From the NCBI GenBank assembly GCA_021202925.1, contig JAJQCD010000014.1:1-64000 (forward strand): a stretch of 64,000 nt of DNA, written 5' to 3'. Positions 41,920 to 50,482 of the stretch are shown piece after piece. Every line of letters begins with the position of its first letter. Position 1 is the stretch's first letter. The position numbers and the translations under genes were made by a program. The DNA comes from Clostridiales bacterium (GTDB lineage: Bacteria; Bacillota; Clostridia; Lachnospirales; Lachnospiraceae). The notes beneath the pieces were generated by a model that worked only from the letters and a program-made list of their open reading frames with translations, made no database searches and was not told where the DNA came from.

Positions 41920-43100
41920 AAGAGTTCCGGAACACCTCCCAGCCGCCCGCTGATCCAAAGTCTGGAAAGCGGAAACCCTGTATCAATCAAATCCTGTGAT
42001 ACTTTAATCCGCTGTATCTGTGCAAAGCCATCCTTGTCCCGGTCCAACGCAAACAGGCGAATGTCATCATTTGCCAGATTTAGTCCGTCAAGAACCAGCG
42101 GATTATGAGTAGTCAAAAAAACATGCTTCCCATTTCTGATGATTTGCTCACAGAATACTTCTATCATCTTTTTTGCCAGCCGTGGATTTAGTGCATGATC
42201 AAAACTGTCAACCGCGAATATAGACGGGCTCTGTGGATGCATCGCCAGACAAAGCATAAATAAGACATACAGCGCGCCCTCGCTTGCGTCATATCCTGTA
42301 AATTTCGATGTGTTTTTCATAAACCGATCGCTGAATTCGATCACTTGTCGTGTCGTTGGCACGTTCGGATGAATACTTTTTTTCTTTGGAGCATCTATCG
42401 AAATATCCGATGCCCAATCAATCATCTCCAACACGTCTTCCATATAAAGAGCCCCCAGCATCAGATCCTCCTCCCGTTCCTCTATCAGATCCTGCAGGGC
42501 TTCCGCCAGACGCCCACCATTCAAACCGACCGGTGCCATCTGATTCGTGTCAGGTATAATTCCGCGCAGTACAGCTGTTCCGGGTTGGAAAATGCCATAC
42601 TTTGAAAAGTCAGATGCAATGCTTCGCGCCTCCATAAGCTCCGGCTTATCATCAATCAGAAAAAAGCCAATATAATTATTCATGGATTGGACGGAAGCAT
42701 TACTCCGTCCCCATTTCTTCTCGCCATTTTGATACAATGCCTCTGAATGATACTTCCAGTACTCGGACTCCTTCGGTGTTGTCAAATGAACATCATATCG
42801 AAAACAGCTTCCTGTTTCCGTATCTTCCCACTCTAAAGACAGATCAACAGTAGATTTTTTACGCTTTATGCTTTTGAAAGCAGATTTGTACAAATCAGAA
42901 GTACTCAAGCGTATTCCTTTTCGCTGCAGGCTTCCTGCATCCACCCGGTCGGTCAGTGCCGCACTTAATAATCCGATTGCTTCCAGTATCGTAGATTTAC
43001 CGGAACCATTGGCACCAATAAATACATTCACTCTTCCCGGCTCAAAAGCAGTATTGTATAAAGATTTGAAATTACCAAAGCTAATAGTCTTCAACTTCAC
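41916..43100 (-). CDS. AAA ATPase of OLD/RecF type (defence-like)
   Basis: The 394-residue ATPase starts VKLKTISFGNFKSLYN and has Walker A GANGSGKST (residues 29-37), a signature-like YDASEGALYVLFMLCLAM, a Walker B region SIFAVDSFDHALNPR in which the usual DE is replaced by DS, and an H-loop VFLTTHNPLVL. It lacks an obvious coiled-coil arm. The GTG start at 43100 has GGAGG nine bases upstream; an earlier frame start is less likely. The gene is more AT-rich than its neighbours, a hint of transfer. It is coupled to the TOPRIM-like gene downstream. Confidence 0.75.
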   Translation of the reverse strand: MKLKTISFGNFKSLYNTAFEPGRVNVFIGANGSGKSTILEAIGLLSAALTDRVDAGSLQRKGIRLSTSDLYKSAFKSIKRKKSTVDLSLEWEDTETGSCFRYDVHLTTPKESEYWKYHSEALYQNGEKKWGRSNASVQSMNNYIGFFLIDDKPELMEARSIASDFSKYGIFQPGTAVLRGIIPDTNQMAPVGLNGGRLAEALQDLIEEREEDLMLGALYMEDVLEMIDWASDISIDAPKKKSIHPNVPTTRQVIEFSDRFMKNTSKFTGYDASEGALYVLFMLCLAMHPQSPSIFAVDSFDHALNPRLAKKMIEVFCEQIIRNGKHVFLTTHNPLVLDGLNLANDDIRLFALDRDKDGFAQIQRIKVSQDLIDTGFPLSRLWISGRLGGVPELL

Positions 43101-43199
43101 GTTCCGGCACCTCCATTCATAGATGCAGTATAACATACTCTGTTAATTAAATATAGTCTGTTTTTCGATTATTATCACATCTAATTTACCAGTAATTCT

Positions 43200-44525
43200 T
43201 CATTCTATATTCTTTTCATCAGTACATACCCCACTGACAGCCGCCCCACAGGCCGCTTCCTCCTCATAAGCCGCCAGAGAAAGCTCTGCGCCAAACATTC
43301 TCCGGCAAATCTCCTGTAAGATCGGGTTTCTCCGGAATCCATTGCCGGACGCCACCAGATGCGCTGCCTCGATATTCGTTCCGGCGCACATCAGGCGATA
43401 CATATCGTACAATTCCCGGGCCATCCCTTCCAGGACACCATAGGTCAGGCCCTCCGGCGTGAAATTATCTTCACTCAGATTGGTGATGCTCCCGCGTTGT
43501 TCCGGATTCACCCGTGTTCCGTTGAACAGAGTGCAGACCTGCATCGGATCGCTCATCTTCATTCCCTCTTCTGCGAGCCCGGCCATCATGCCATACTGGG
43601 ATGAATCCGGCAGACCCGCGGCTCTCGCATAGCTTCGGAAAAAATGCTCCAGCACAGCATAGGCCCGGCCGCCGCACAGAGAAGCACCGACTAACAGGTA
43701 TGTTCCCTTTACAAATGGCCTTGCTTCAATACCCGGCGCTTCATAATACTGATCCGAGAGCGCTGATATCTGGCCTCCCGTTCCCATATTCAGCAAAAGT
43801 GTATTCCTGCACATACCGACAGAGCCCAGGAAACTGGCCTGGTTATCGCCGATTGCCACGGTGACCGGAATCTTCCGATAAGTTCCCAGGGAAACGAAGT
43901 CCTCTGTAAATTCCGGCAGAATTGCTGTCTCAATCCCCATCTCCCGCATGGCATCCACATGGAACCTGTTTTCTCTGCTGTCAAAAAACCCCAGGCTTGC
44001 CGCATTGCCGGCATGAATCAAAGGGCGTTTTCGCCCGGTCAGCGCCATGCCGAGATAATCCCCGATGGTGCACAGGAAAACCGCTCCCCGGGGCACCAGC
44101 CCGTTTCTCTGATTATACAGATGCGTCAGCAGCCCATAGCCCGCGGCCACCGACAATCCGGTCTTTTCTGAAACCAGTTCTCTCCATGACTGTTGACCGT
44201 CTTTCACCGGAAGATTTCCACGCCCATCCTGCCAGGTATAGAGTGGACTAATGTGCCTGCCGTCCCCATCCACATATACAATCCCGTGCATCTGACCGGT
44301 CAGACCGATCGCTTCTGCCTCCGGACAACAGTCCAGCAGCGCATCTGTCAGTTCCGCTGCCTTGCGGAGAATGACATCCACGTCCTGTATGCGTTCCCAT
44401 TCCTGTTCTGTCTTTATAAAGCTGCCATTCTCCATCGTCCTGGCTTCGAGCACGTTTCCCCCGTCTACATCCAGAACAACCCCGCTGATGGTTGTCGTTC
44501 CAATATCAATTCCGATTGCTTTCAT
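43200..44525 (-). CDS. FGGY family carbohydrate kinase, sedoheptulokinase-like
   Basis: The 441-residue kinase has the phosphate-binding GIDIGTTTISG motif at the N terminus, TGQMHGIVYVDGDG near residue 75, and the second-domain LLNMGTGGQISAL stretch. At 441 residues it is shorter than xylulokinase or glycerol kinase (about 490-500), which favours the sedoheptulokinase branch. It transfers phosphate to a ketose. No transport or isomerase gene is adjacent. It has its own promoter at 44568-44596 and is divergent from the MATE gene. Confidence 0.82.
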   Translation of the reverse strand: MKAIGIDIGTTTISGVVLDVDGGNVLEARTMENGSFIKTEQEWERIQDVDVILRKAAELTDALLDCCPEAEAIGLTGQMHGIVYVDGDGRHISPLYTWQDGRGNLPVKDGQQSWRELVSEKTGLSVAAGYGLLTHLYNQRNGLVPRGAVFLCTIGDYLGMALTGRKRPLIHAGNAASLGFFDSRENRFHVDAMREMGIETAILPEFTEDFVSLGTYRKIPVTVAIGDNQASFLGSVGMCRNTLLLNMGTGGQISALSDQYYEAPGIEARPFVKGTYLLVGASLCGGRAYAVLEHFFRSYARAAGLPDSSQYGMMAGLAEEGMKMSDPMQVCTLFNGTRVNPEQRGSITNLSEDNFTPEGLTYGVLEGMARELYDMYRLMCAGTNIEAAHLVASGNGFRRNPILQEICRRMFGAELSLAAYEEEAACGAAVSGVCTDEKNIE

Positions 44526-44539
44526 TTCTGTTCCTCATT

Positions 44540-44555
44540 GTTTCAAACGTTTCCT
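44540..44555. promoter_or_regulatory. AAACGTTT palindrome in the FGGY kinase leader
   Basis: GTTTCAAACGTTTCCT carries the LacI/cre-type AAACGTTT core just downstream of the predicted transcription start of the kinase gene. It may link the gene to carbon control. Confidence 0.4.
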
Positions 44556-44567
44556 GCCTGCAAGTCT

Positions 44568-44596
44568 ATTATAAAAAATACCGTGTATTCTGACAA
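44568..44596 (-). promoter_or_regulatory. Promoter of the FGGY kinase gene
   Basis: Minus-strand -35 TTGTCA (44591-44596), 17 bases, -10 TATAAT (44568-44573). The -35 falls inside the left end of promoter repeat copy 2, so the repeat contributes to two divergent promoters. Confidence 0.75.
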
Positions 44597-44654
44597 GCAC
44601 AGGAATGAAATCACGCATTGATTTCCCCGGCAATATCTGTTAAACTGACATGGA
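44590..44654 (+). repeat. 65-base promoter repeat, copy 2
   Basis: This copy has -35 TTGATT (44618-44623), 17 bases and -10 TAAACT (44641-44646) and drives the MATE gene starting at 44685. The 65 bases match copy 1 at about 60 positions, much closer than expected for unrelated promoters. Confidence 0.85.
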
Positions 44655-44684
44655 TAAAAGGCAAGTGAGAGGTTTTACGATACG

Positions 44685-46052
44685 ATGAACTCCAATACGA
44701 AAAAAACAACGACCGTCGATATGACGGTCGGTTCCATCTCCAAACTGCTGATTGCCTATGCGATCCCCCTGCTGCTGGGCAATCTTTTTCAGCTTCTTTA
44801 TAATACGGTTGACGTACTGGTGGTAGGCAACTTTGTTGGCACACAGGCACTGGCCGCAGTCGGCTCGACGACACCCATCATCAATATTCTAGTGTCGTTT
44901 TTTAACGGTTTCTCGGTCGGCGCAGGCGTCGTCATCAGCCGCTATTACGGTGCGCACAATGAAAAACAGATGCACACCGCCATTGAGACGACGATGGCGT
45001 GTACCTTTGTTTTCGGCGTATTGTTCACCATCATTGGCGTATCCGGCGTCCCCTTCATGCTGCGGCTGATGTCGACTCCGGACGATGTGGTCGCCTCCGC
45101 CACGACTTATCTGCGCATTTATTTCTCCGGAATCACCGGGTTACTGGTTTATAACATGGGAAGCGGTATCCTGCGCGCAGTTGGCGATACCCGCCGCCCC
45201 CTGATGTTCCTGTGTTTCACCAGTGTCCTCAACATCTTCCTTGACCTGCTCTTTGTGCTTGCCTTCCGTCTGGGAATCGCCGGAGTCGCTTACGCAACCA
45301 TTCTCTCGCAGTTCCTGTCCGCGATTCTGATCCTGATCCTTCTCTCACGGACATCGGACATGTATCGGCTTGTCTGGCGCGAACTGGCGATTGATCTCCA
45401 TATTCTGCAGCAGATCACGTCGATCGCACTGCCGACCGCCATCCAGTCGACCGTCACCTGCTTTTCCAACGTGATTGTCCAATCCTATATCAACAGCTTC
45501 GGCTCCAGCTGCATGGCGGGCTGGAGTACCTACATAAAGGTCGATCAGTACATGTTCCTGCCGATTCAGAGCATGGGACAGGCTGTCACCACTTTTGTGA
45601 GTCAGAACATCGGCGCCAGGAATGTGGAACGCGCCAAACAGGGAACCATACAGGCCTTTCGCATGATTCTCTCGCTCTCGGTCGTAGTCTCCCTGATTAT
45701 CTGGATCGGCGCAGCTCCCATCACCCGCGCTTTCAGCAATGATGCGGAGGTGCTGGCCTACAGCCGCCTGTTTGTCCGCATGAATATTCTGTTCCTGAAT
45801 CTTGGCTGTATCCACCAGATTCTGGCCGGCGCTCTGCGGGGAACCGGAGACGCCAGGGCGCCAATGATCATTATGATCTCGTCCTTTGTTGTCTTCCGGC
45901 AGATTTATCTCTATGTGGGAAGCCGAATCCTGCATGATATCCATGTGGTCGGGTTCGGGTATCCGATTGGATGGATTCTCTGCTCGATTCTGATGGTCAG
46001 CTATTACCGGTTCAGCCACTGGGAGGAAAAAGCACTCGCACAGACCAGATAA
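44685..46052 (+). CDS. MATE family efflux transporter
   Basis: The 455-residue membrane protein has 12 hydrophobic segments in two halves and the family stretches IPLLLGNLFQLLYNTVD and GVAYATILSQF. MATE transporters export drugs and other organic cations using sodium or proton gradients. The ATG has GAGAGG about 12 bases upstream. It is followed by a terminator. Confidence 0.93.
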   Translation: MNSNTKKTTTVDMTVGSISKLLIAYAIPLLLGNLFQLLYNTVDVLVVGNFVGTQALAAVGSTTPIINILVSFFNGFSVGAGVVISRYYGAHNEKQMHTAIETTMACTFVFGVLFTIIGVSGVPFMLRLMSTPDDVVASATTYLRIYFSGITGLLVYNMGSGILRAVGDTRRPLMFLCFTSVLNIFLDLLFVLAFRLGIAGVAYATILSQFLSAILILILLSRTSDMYRLVWRELAIDLHILQQITSIALPTAIQSTVTCFSNVIVQSYINSFGSSCMAGWSTYIKVDQYMFLPIQSMGQAVTTFVSQNIGARNVERAKQGTIQAFRMILSLSVVVSLIIWIGAAPITRAFSNDAEVLAYSRLFVRMNILFLNLGCIHQILAGALRGTGDARAPMIIMISSFVVFRQIYLYVGSRILHDIHVVGFGYPIGWILCSILMVSYYRFSHWEEKALAQTR

Positions 46053-46069
46053 CAGAACAGAAAAAGGCC

Positions 46070-46104
46070 TCGAAAACCGTTTGCAATGGTTCTCGAGGCT
46101 TTTT
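46070..46104. terminator. Bidirectional terminator after the MATE gene
   Basis: AAAAAGGCCTCGAAAACC pairs with the downstream complement GGTTCTCGAGGCTTTTT, giving a T run on each strand. It serves the convergent MATE and DeoR genes. Confidence 0.88.
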
Positions 46105-46119
46105 CCTTTTTCGCTTCTT

Positions 46120-46860
46120 TTACTTTGGCACAATATAATTCCCGCTCGCAATCAGCATGTCGGTCTCTTTCTCGCAGATAATCGGCACCTCACCGAGTTC
46201 GAAGACCTTGCATAACGTATTCTTGCCGCTCTTGCTGCTGTCAGCCAGAACATAAGATGCTTCCGAATTGCGGCATACAATCTGCTTCTTCTCCGCTTCC
46301 CGGATATCCGGCGTACTGACGCCGGCCCGCTCCGAGAAGCCGTTGCATCCGATAAATGCCTTGTCAAAATACATCTCTGATAATTCACTGTTGGTCCGGG
46401 TTCCCAGGATCGAAGCGGTCTTCACGTTCAGCTCACCGCCGACGGTGAAGCACTTGAAACGGGCATCCTGCAGATCCTGAAAAATTCCGGCATTTGTTGT
46501 CACAATCGTGATATCTTTGTTCAGCAGATGCTGAACCATGCGCAGAAGCGTACTCCCGGAATCCAGATAAATGGATTCCCCGTCATTGACCAGGCCGGCC
46601 GCATATTTCGCGATCATTTCCTTCTCATTGACATTTTTGATCGCTTTTGAATTGATCGGGACCTCATAAGAGCCCTGCTTCAGACAGGCACCGCCGCCCC
46701 GAAGCATGATAATCTGCCCTTCCGCCTCCAGCGTCTTCAGATCCCGGCGGATGGTCGATTCGGATACGCCGTCCAGCTCCTCCAGGAAATCATTCAGTGA
46801 AACGACTTCTTTTTTCCCCAATAATTGCAGCATTTGTAATCTTCTCTGATAAGGTATCAT
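46120..46860 (-). CDS. DeoR/GlpR family transcriptional regulator
   Basis: The 246-residue regulator has the N-terminal winged helix with ESTIRRDLKTLEAEG and RGGGACL, and the C-terminal sugar-phosphate sensing domain with LDSGSTLLRMV and FIGCNGF. It lies downstream of ribokinase on the same strand, after a gap of about 75 bases, so it is probably the last gene of the ribose-like operon and senses a phosphorylated sugar. Confidence 0.92.
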   Translation of the reverse strand: MIPYQRRLQMLQLLGKKEVVSLNDFLEELDGVSESTIRRDLKTLEAEGQIIMLRGGGACLKQGSYEVPINSKAIKNVNEKEMIAKYAAGLVNDGESIYLDSGSTLLRMVQHLLNKDITIVTTNAGIFQDLQDARFKCFTVGGELNVKTASILGTRTNSELSEMYFDKAFIGCNGFSERAGVSTPDIREAEKKQIVCRNSEASYVLADSSKSGKNTLCKVFELGEVPIICEKETDMLIASGNYIVPK

Positions 46861-46937
46861 ACGTTACCCCTTCCCTACTGTCAAAATACCGTCATCGTTC
46901 TGATAAAATTTTACCGCAATTTTCAAAAAAAGTCAAA

Positions 46938-47837
46938 TCATCCCACTTCATCCAGGGTCGGCATCGATGCCTGCGCACCCAGTCTGCAGACGGTGACCGC
47001 GCTGCACCGGGTAGCAAATTCGCAGGCGTCCGTCAGGTTTTCCCCGCGGATCAACGCAGAACCTACGCCACCGATGAAGCTGTCTCCCGCTCCGGTTGTC
47101 TCAATCGCTTCCACCTTCTTTGAGGGAAGGAAGGTCACGGCTCCACGCTCACACACTACGGATCCCAGGCTTCCCAGTGTGATGATGATATCCGCGCCGT
47201 ATTTCTCAGCCAGGAGACGCGCTCCCTTTTCTGCCTGTTCCCTGGTGTCAATCTTCTCTTTCAGATAGAACGCAGCTTCCACTTCGTTTACCACAAGAAT
47301 GTCACATTTTTCCAGATATGCTTCTGGTATCTCGGCTGCCGGAGCCGCGTTTAACAGCACCTGGCATCCGCAGGCCTTCGCCTTGTCAATGGCGTATTCG
47401 TTGATCTCCTGCGGAATTTCCATCTGCAGGATGACCAGTCTGGCCTCCTTCAGTATCGGTTCCGCTGCATCCACATCTTCTCTGGTCACTGCAAAATTCG
47501 CACCGCGCACAATACAGGCGAAAACGCTGCCGTCTTCCACCGCGTTGACAACGCCCATTCCGGTTGCCTCTGTGCATCTGCGGATATAATCCGTATGCAC
47601 GCCATACTTCCACGCGCTCTCCAGGAGATAATCCCCCTGCGCGTCTTCTCCCACGCAGCCTACCATATAAGTTTCCACGCCCAGCTTCGCTGCCTGCACG
47701 GCCTGATTCGCACCTTTTCCGCCCGCACTGAACGTCGCAGTGTCCGCCGGCAGGGTCTCTCCGCATTCCGGGAGACGGGGGATCTTCAGAATCACATCAT
47801 AATTCAGACTCCCGATCACCACAATTTTATCACGCAT
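46938..47837 (-). CDS. rbsK: Ribokinase
   Basis: The 299-residue PfkB-family kinase has GGKGANQAVQAAKLG near residue 40 and the catalytic ETTGAGDSFIGG motif near residue 245. It phosphorylates ribose or a related sugar at C5 or C1 after uptake by the ABC transporter encoded upstream. The ATG at 47837 follows GGAGG by five bases. A hairpin lies between it and the permease gene. Confidence 0.88.
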   Translation of the reverse strand: MRDKIVVIGSLNYDVILKIPRLPECGETLPADTATFSAGGKGANQAVQAAKLGVETYMVGCVGEDAQGDYLLESAWKYGVHTDYIRRCTEATGMGVVNAVEDGSVFACIVRGANFAVTREDVDAAEPILKEARLVILQMEIPQEINEYAIDKAKACGCQVLLNAAPAAEIPEAYLEKCDILVVNEVEAAFYLKEKIDTREQAEKGARLLAEKYGADIIITLGSLGSVVCERGAVTFLPSKKVEAIETTGAGDSFIGGVGSALIRGENLTDACEFATRCSAVTVCRLGAQASMPTLDEVG

Positions 47838-47861
47838 GTCTTCCTCCTTCGGTTTATGACA

Positions 47862-47895
47862 ACCGGGAAGGATCACTGCCGCAATCCTTCCCGGT
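47862..47895 (-). other. Intercistronic hairpin between permease and ribokinase
   Basis: ACCGGGAAGGAT pairs with ATCCTTCCCGGT around a ten-base loop. No T run follows, so it is more likely an mRNA-stabilising or partial terminator. Confidence 0.6.
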
Positions 47896-47912
47896 ACAAA
47901 CAGATTTCATTC

Positions 47913-48884
47913 TCAGTCTTTCTTATGGCGAGCCATGAATGCTGCGATATCGCCCTTCACAAACTCAAAGTAAGAAGCGACAATGATGATGAGACCGGTT
48001 ACGACATACTGCCAGAACGAATCTACGTTAATAACGACCATACCAACCTTCAGAACCGCCAGGAGAAGTGCTCCCACAAAAGTACCAAGAGCCGTACCAC
48101 GGCCTCCTGCCATGGACGTGCCGCCGATTGCCGCCGCTGCAATGGCATTCGTCTCGTAGCTGATACCGGCAGTTGGCTCGGCAGAACCAAGACTTGCCAA
48201 CATAACCAGGCCCGCTACTGCCGTGCAGACACCGCTTGCAATATACGCAATGTATTTGGTCTTCTTTACATTAACACCGGAAAGCTTGGCCGCTTCCTCA
48301 TTACCGCCGACCGCGTAGAGATAATCGCCGGTCTTTGTCTTGGAGAGAATGATGTGCGCAATGATAAACACAACGATCATCACAAGGACATAATAACGGA
48401 TACCGGTGGTTCCTATCTGACCATTGAAGATATTCCGGAAGGAATCCGGGACATTGGTCACCGGAGCGCCGCCTGTCACGACATATGCAACGCCTCGATA
48501 CAGGCTCATGGTGCCCAGGGTAGCGATGAACGGCTGCAGCTTCAGGTTCGCTACCAGGATTCCGTTGAACAGACCCAGCACTGCGCCCACCAGCAGGCCA
48601 ATGATAATCGCCAGGAACGGATTCATTCCGCCCACACACGAAGACGCCACGGCGATGCCGACAATTGCAAAGGTACAACCGATCGAAAGGTCAATGCCGC
48701 CGGTCAGGATGGCAAACATGATACCAACCGCAAGCAGGCTGTTCAGCACCATCTGCTGGAACACCGTCAGCATGTTTCTCCAGGTCATGAACTGCGAATT
48801 GATCGTGGTAAAGACCACACACATAATAACAGTCGCAATCAGCACGAGAATTTCGCGCTTATATTTCGCATAAAAATTTTTCAT
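47913..48884 (-). CDS. Ribose-type ABC transporter permease
   Basis: The 323-residue permease has about ten TM segments and the family stretch GGIDLSIGCTFAIVGI plus the C-terminal AIGGTSMAGGRGTALGTFVGALLLAV. It is the RbsC subunit type. Its ATG overlaps the stop of the ATPase gene (ATGA), giving coupled translation. Confidence 0.92.
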   Translation of the reverse strand: MKNFYAKYKREILVLIATVIMCVVFTTINSQFMTWRNMLTVFQQMVLNSLLAVGIMFAILTGGIDLSIGCTFAIVGIAVASSCVGGMNPFLAIIIGLLVGAVLGLFNGILVANLKLQPFIATLGTMSLYRGVAYVVTGGAPVTNVPDSFRNIFNGQIGTTGIRYYVLVMIVVFIIAHIILSKTKTGDYLYAVGGNEEAAKLSGVNVKKTKYIAYIASGVCTAVAGLVMLASLGSAEPTAGISYETNAIAAAAIGGTSMAGGRGTALGTFVGALLLAVLKVGMVVINVDSFWQYVVTGLIIIVASYFEFVKGDIAAFMARHKKD

Positions 48885-50386
48885 GACTCGTTTCCTCCAA
48901 TCGCATAGTTTAATATCGTATCTGAGTCAAACGCTTCCCTGTCCGTGAACTCTCCCGTGATCTTACCCTCGCTCATGACGATCAGGCGATCACTGATTCC
49001 CATTGCCTCCGGAAGTTCGGACGACACCACGATCAGGCTCTTCCCGGAAGCAACCAGCTCCTCCATCAGACGGTAGATCTCAGCCTTCGCCGCTACATCG
49101 ACACCCTTGGTCGGCTCGTCAAAAATAATGATATCGACGTTCGTGGACATCCATTTCGCCAGAATCACCTTCTGCTGATTTCCGCCGGACATATTCACAG
49201 TCAGATACTCCGGAGAACGCGGATGAATATCCAGTTCCTCAAAGTAATGCTTCGCATTTTCCAGCTTCTTTGCATCGCTGACAAATACGCCGGACATATA
49301 TTTCTCAAGGCTCGAAATTGCGATATTATCGCAGTTGGACGCCAGCTTGTTGAAGCCCTGCGTCTTCCGGTCCTCCGGAAGCATTCCGATTCCCATCCGC
49401 AGTGCTTTCGTCGAATTCCAGTTGCCGGATATCTCACTGCCCTTGAAGGAAATCTTTCCGCCGATCTTGCGGTCCGCGCCGGTGATCACTCTCATAATCT
49501 CCGTACGTCCTGCTCCTACCAGGCCATAAAATCCGAGGATCTCACCCTTATGCAGTTCGAAGCTGATATCATGAAACTTCTTCCCGTCAGAGAGATGATC
49601 CACCTTGAGGACGACTTCCTCCTTCGCCTGGCATGGCTTCTGCCTCGTCGCCACTGCAGATACGCTTCTTCCGACCATGGCGTGAATCAACTCCTCCTGC
49701 GTCGTCTCCCTGATGTTCATGGTCTGTATGTACTCTCCGTCACGCATGATGGACGCCCGGTCACAGATCTGAAAGATTTCTTCCAGGTGATGACTCACAT
49801 ACAGAATGGTGATGCCTTCCTTTTTCAGCTTCTCGATAACCGCAAACAACGCCTCGGTTTCCTTTGACGTCAGAGACGCCGTCGGCTCATCCAGTGAAAT
49901 GATATTCGAATGATGATAAATCGCCTTTGCAATCGCCAGCATCTGCTTTTCCCCGGCTGTCAGGGTACTCACGATATCTCTGGAGTGGAAACGGCAGTTG
50001 AGTTCCGTCAGAATCGCGTCCACGTCCTTGTGCATCTTCGTGAAATCAATGAACGGTCCCTTTTTCGGCTGATATCCAAGCGTAACATTCTGACCGACGG
50101 TCAGCTGTTCGACGACCATGGTCTCCTGGTGCACCTTGGAAATATTTCCGTTCAGAATCGCATCGTTCGGGTTCTTAAAGTTCACCTTTTTTCCATGAAG
50201 ATAAACTTCGCCATCATATTCATTGTACACACCATGAAGGATATTCAGCAGCGTGGATTTTCCCGCGCCGTTTTCTCCCAGAAGGGCATGCACCTCTCCC
50301 TCTTCCACAGAAAAGGAGATATCTTTCAACACATGCACCCCTGGAAAATATTTGTTAATCTTAACAAATTCCACTGCTTTTCCCAT
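48881..50386 (-). CDS. Ribose-type ABC transporter ATP-binding protein
   Basis: The 501-residue protein has two ABC domains in one chain. The first has Walker A GENGAGKST and LTAGEKQML; the second has the degenerate GLVGAGRTE and the signature MSGGNQQKV. This is the RbsA/MglA arrangement for pentose or hexose uptake. It follows the binding-protein gene after a hairpin and overlaps the permease gene. Confidence 0.93.
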   Translation of the reverse strand: MGKAVEFVKINKYFPGVHVLKDISFSVEEGEVHALLGENGAGKSTLLNILHGVYNEYDGEVYLHGKKVNFKNPNDAILNGNISKVHQETMVVEQLTVGQNVTLGYQPKKGPFIDFTKMHKDVDAILTELNCRFHSRDIVSTLTAGEKQMLAIAKAIYHHSNIISLDEPTASLTSKETEALFAVIEKLKKEGITILYVSHHLEEIFQICDRASIMRDGEYIQTMNIRETTQEELIHAMVGRSVSAVATRQKPCQAKEEVVLKVDHLSDGKKFHDISFELHKGEILGFYGLVGAGRTEIMRVITGADRKIGGKISFKGSEISGNWNSTKALRMGIGMLPEDRKTQGFNKLASNCDNIAISSLEKYMSGVFVSDAKKLENAKHYFEELDIHPRSPEYLTVNMSGGNQQKVILAKWMSTNVDIIIFDEPTKGVDVAAKAEIYRLMEELVASGKSLIVVSSELPEAMGISDRLIVMSEGKITGEFTDREAFDSDTILNYAIGGNES

Positions 50387-50410
50387 TAATTCCGTCCTCC
50401 TCCTATGGAA

Positions 50411-50433
50411 GGCGGCAGCTTCAGACTGCCGCC
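50411..50433 (-). other. Intercistronic hairpin after the binding-protein gene
   Basis: GGCGGCAG pairs with CTGCCGCC around a seven-base loop, between the binding-protein and ATPase genes. A similar hairpin follows dctP, suggesting a common way to give more binding protein than permease. Confidence 0.65.
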
Positions 50434-50482
50434 ATTCACCGTCTGCCCCGGCCAGGTAACGGCCAAGGCGGATCTCGCTCGC

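Noticed and set aside
47595-48908. Long plus-strand open frame antisense to the ribose permease
   Set aside because: No motif and no ribosome site; the minus-strand permease and kinase are clear.
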